42,624 nucleotides of DNA, from assembly GCA_016927395.1 (NCBI GenBank), contig JAFGMU010000020.1:1-42624 (forward strand), given 5' to 3'. Each line of letters opens with the position of its first letter. Positions within the stretch are counted from its first letter, which is position 1. Both the position numbers and the translations under genes were made by a program. This DNA comes from Alphaproteobacteria bacterium (GTDB lineage Bacteria; Pseudomonadota; Alphaproteobacteria; Rs-D84). Of the stretch, positions 42,582 through 42,624 are shown in pieces. The notes beneath the pieces were generated by a model. It searched no databases. It was not told where the DNA came from and saw nothing but the letters and a program-made list of their open reading frames with translations.

Positions 42582-42591
42582 TCTCTGAGGA

Positions 42592-42621
42592 ATGTTAGCA
42601 AAAATATGAAAATCAGAGCAA
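42592..42621 (-). promoter_or_regulatory. Promoter of the 39831-42581 gene
   Basis: On the minus strand, TTGCTC (42621-42616) and TAACAT (42597-42592) are 18 bases apart. The block TTGCTCTGA is identical to that at the 22825 operon promoter. The ATG follows the -10 box after ten bases, so the mRNA would be nearly leaderless. CTCTGA and TCAGAG flank the -10 region as an inverted repeat. Confidence 0.5.
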
Positions 42622-42624
42622 GAA

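Overview
The window reads as chromosome of an AT-rich Alphaproteobacterium. The evidence is a CcrM-type adenine methyltransferase with its full C-terminal domain, an alphaproteobacterial style of S10/spc/alpha ribosomal operon, and a tpiA / PpiD-like divergent pair. The many secreted Cys-rich proteins of unknown family and the low GC suggest an uncultured gut- or host-associated lineage (RF32-like or similar). That placement is inference; no rRNA marker is present. I found no tRNA, rRNA, CRISPR array, transposase or phage gene.

Layout. (1) 1-10760: ribosomal block on the + strand, from the tail of rpsC through rplP-rpmC-rpsQ-rplN-rplX-rplE-rpsN-rpsH-rplF-[52-aa membrane ORF]-rplR-rpsE-rpmD-rplO-secY-rpsM-rpsK-[galE]-rpoA-rplQ. 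Three things are unusual. A tiny membrane-protein gene sits between rplF and rplR. galE sits behind a terminator between rpsK and rpoA, and adk is absent after secY. Several genes carry short, recurring hairpin modules directly in front of their Shine-Dalgarno sequences. (2) 10800-23450: accessory envelope region. It holds two long + strand secreted proteins (11404, 15471), a membrane protein (14370, minus) and a tight minus-strand four-gene operon (22825 to 17955), ending in an OmpA-like peptidoglycan-binding protein. (3) 23440-28570: a CaxA/YrbG-type antiporter, a 1218-aa ankyrin / degenerate subtilase / beta-barrel protein and a small hypothetical. (4) 28650-39000: housekeeping genes grpE, tpiA, ppiD-like, ccrM, nrdR, slt, rnhB, pgk, clpP and clpX. 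(5) 39050-42624: a second minus-strand locus of secreted Cys-rich proteins, whose 916-aa member is a distant paralogue of the 916-aa protein at 11404.

The best candidate for an undescribed system is the set of secreted proteins in regions 2 and 5. They share Sec signal peptides, often an Arg/Ser/Thr-rich start to the mature chain, and a repeated disulfide-type signature C-x6-C-x(4-6)-C-x6-C. This resembles in form the twin CX9C and CX3C helical hairpins of mitochondria but has a spacing of six. Several members add glycine-zipper hydrophobic segments, and one operon adds an OmpA domain. Promoters at the two loci share a TTGC-type -35 box. I infer an oxidatively folded, peptidoglycan-anchored envelope or surface assembly; its function is unknown. 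A 20-bp perfect palindrome occurs three times, always between convergent genes in region 2.
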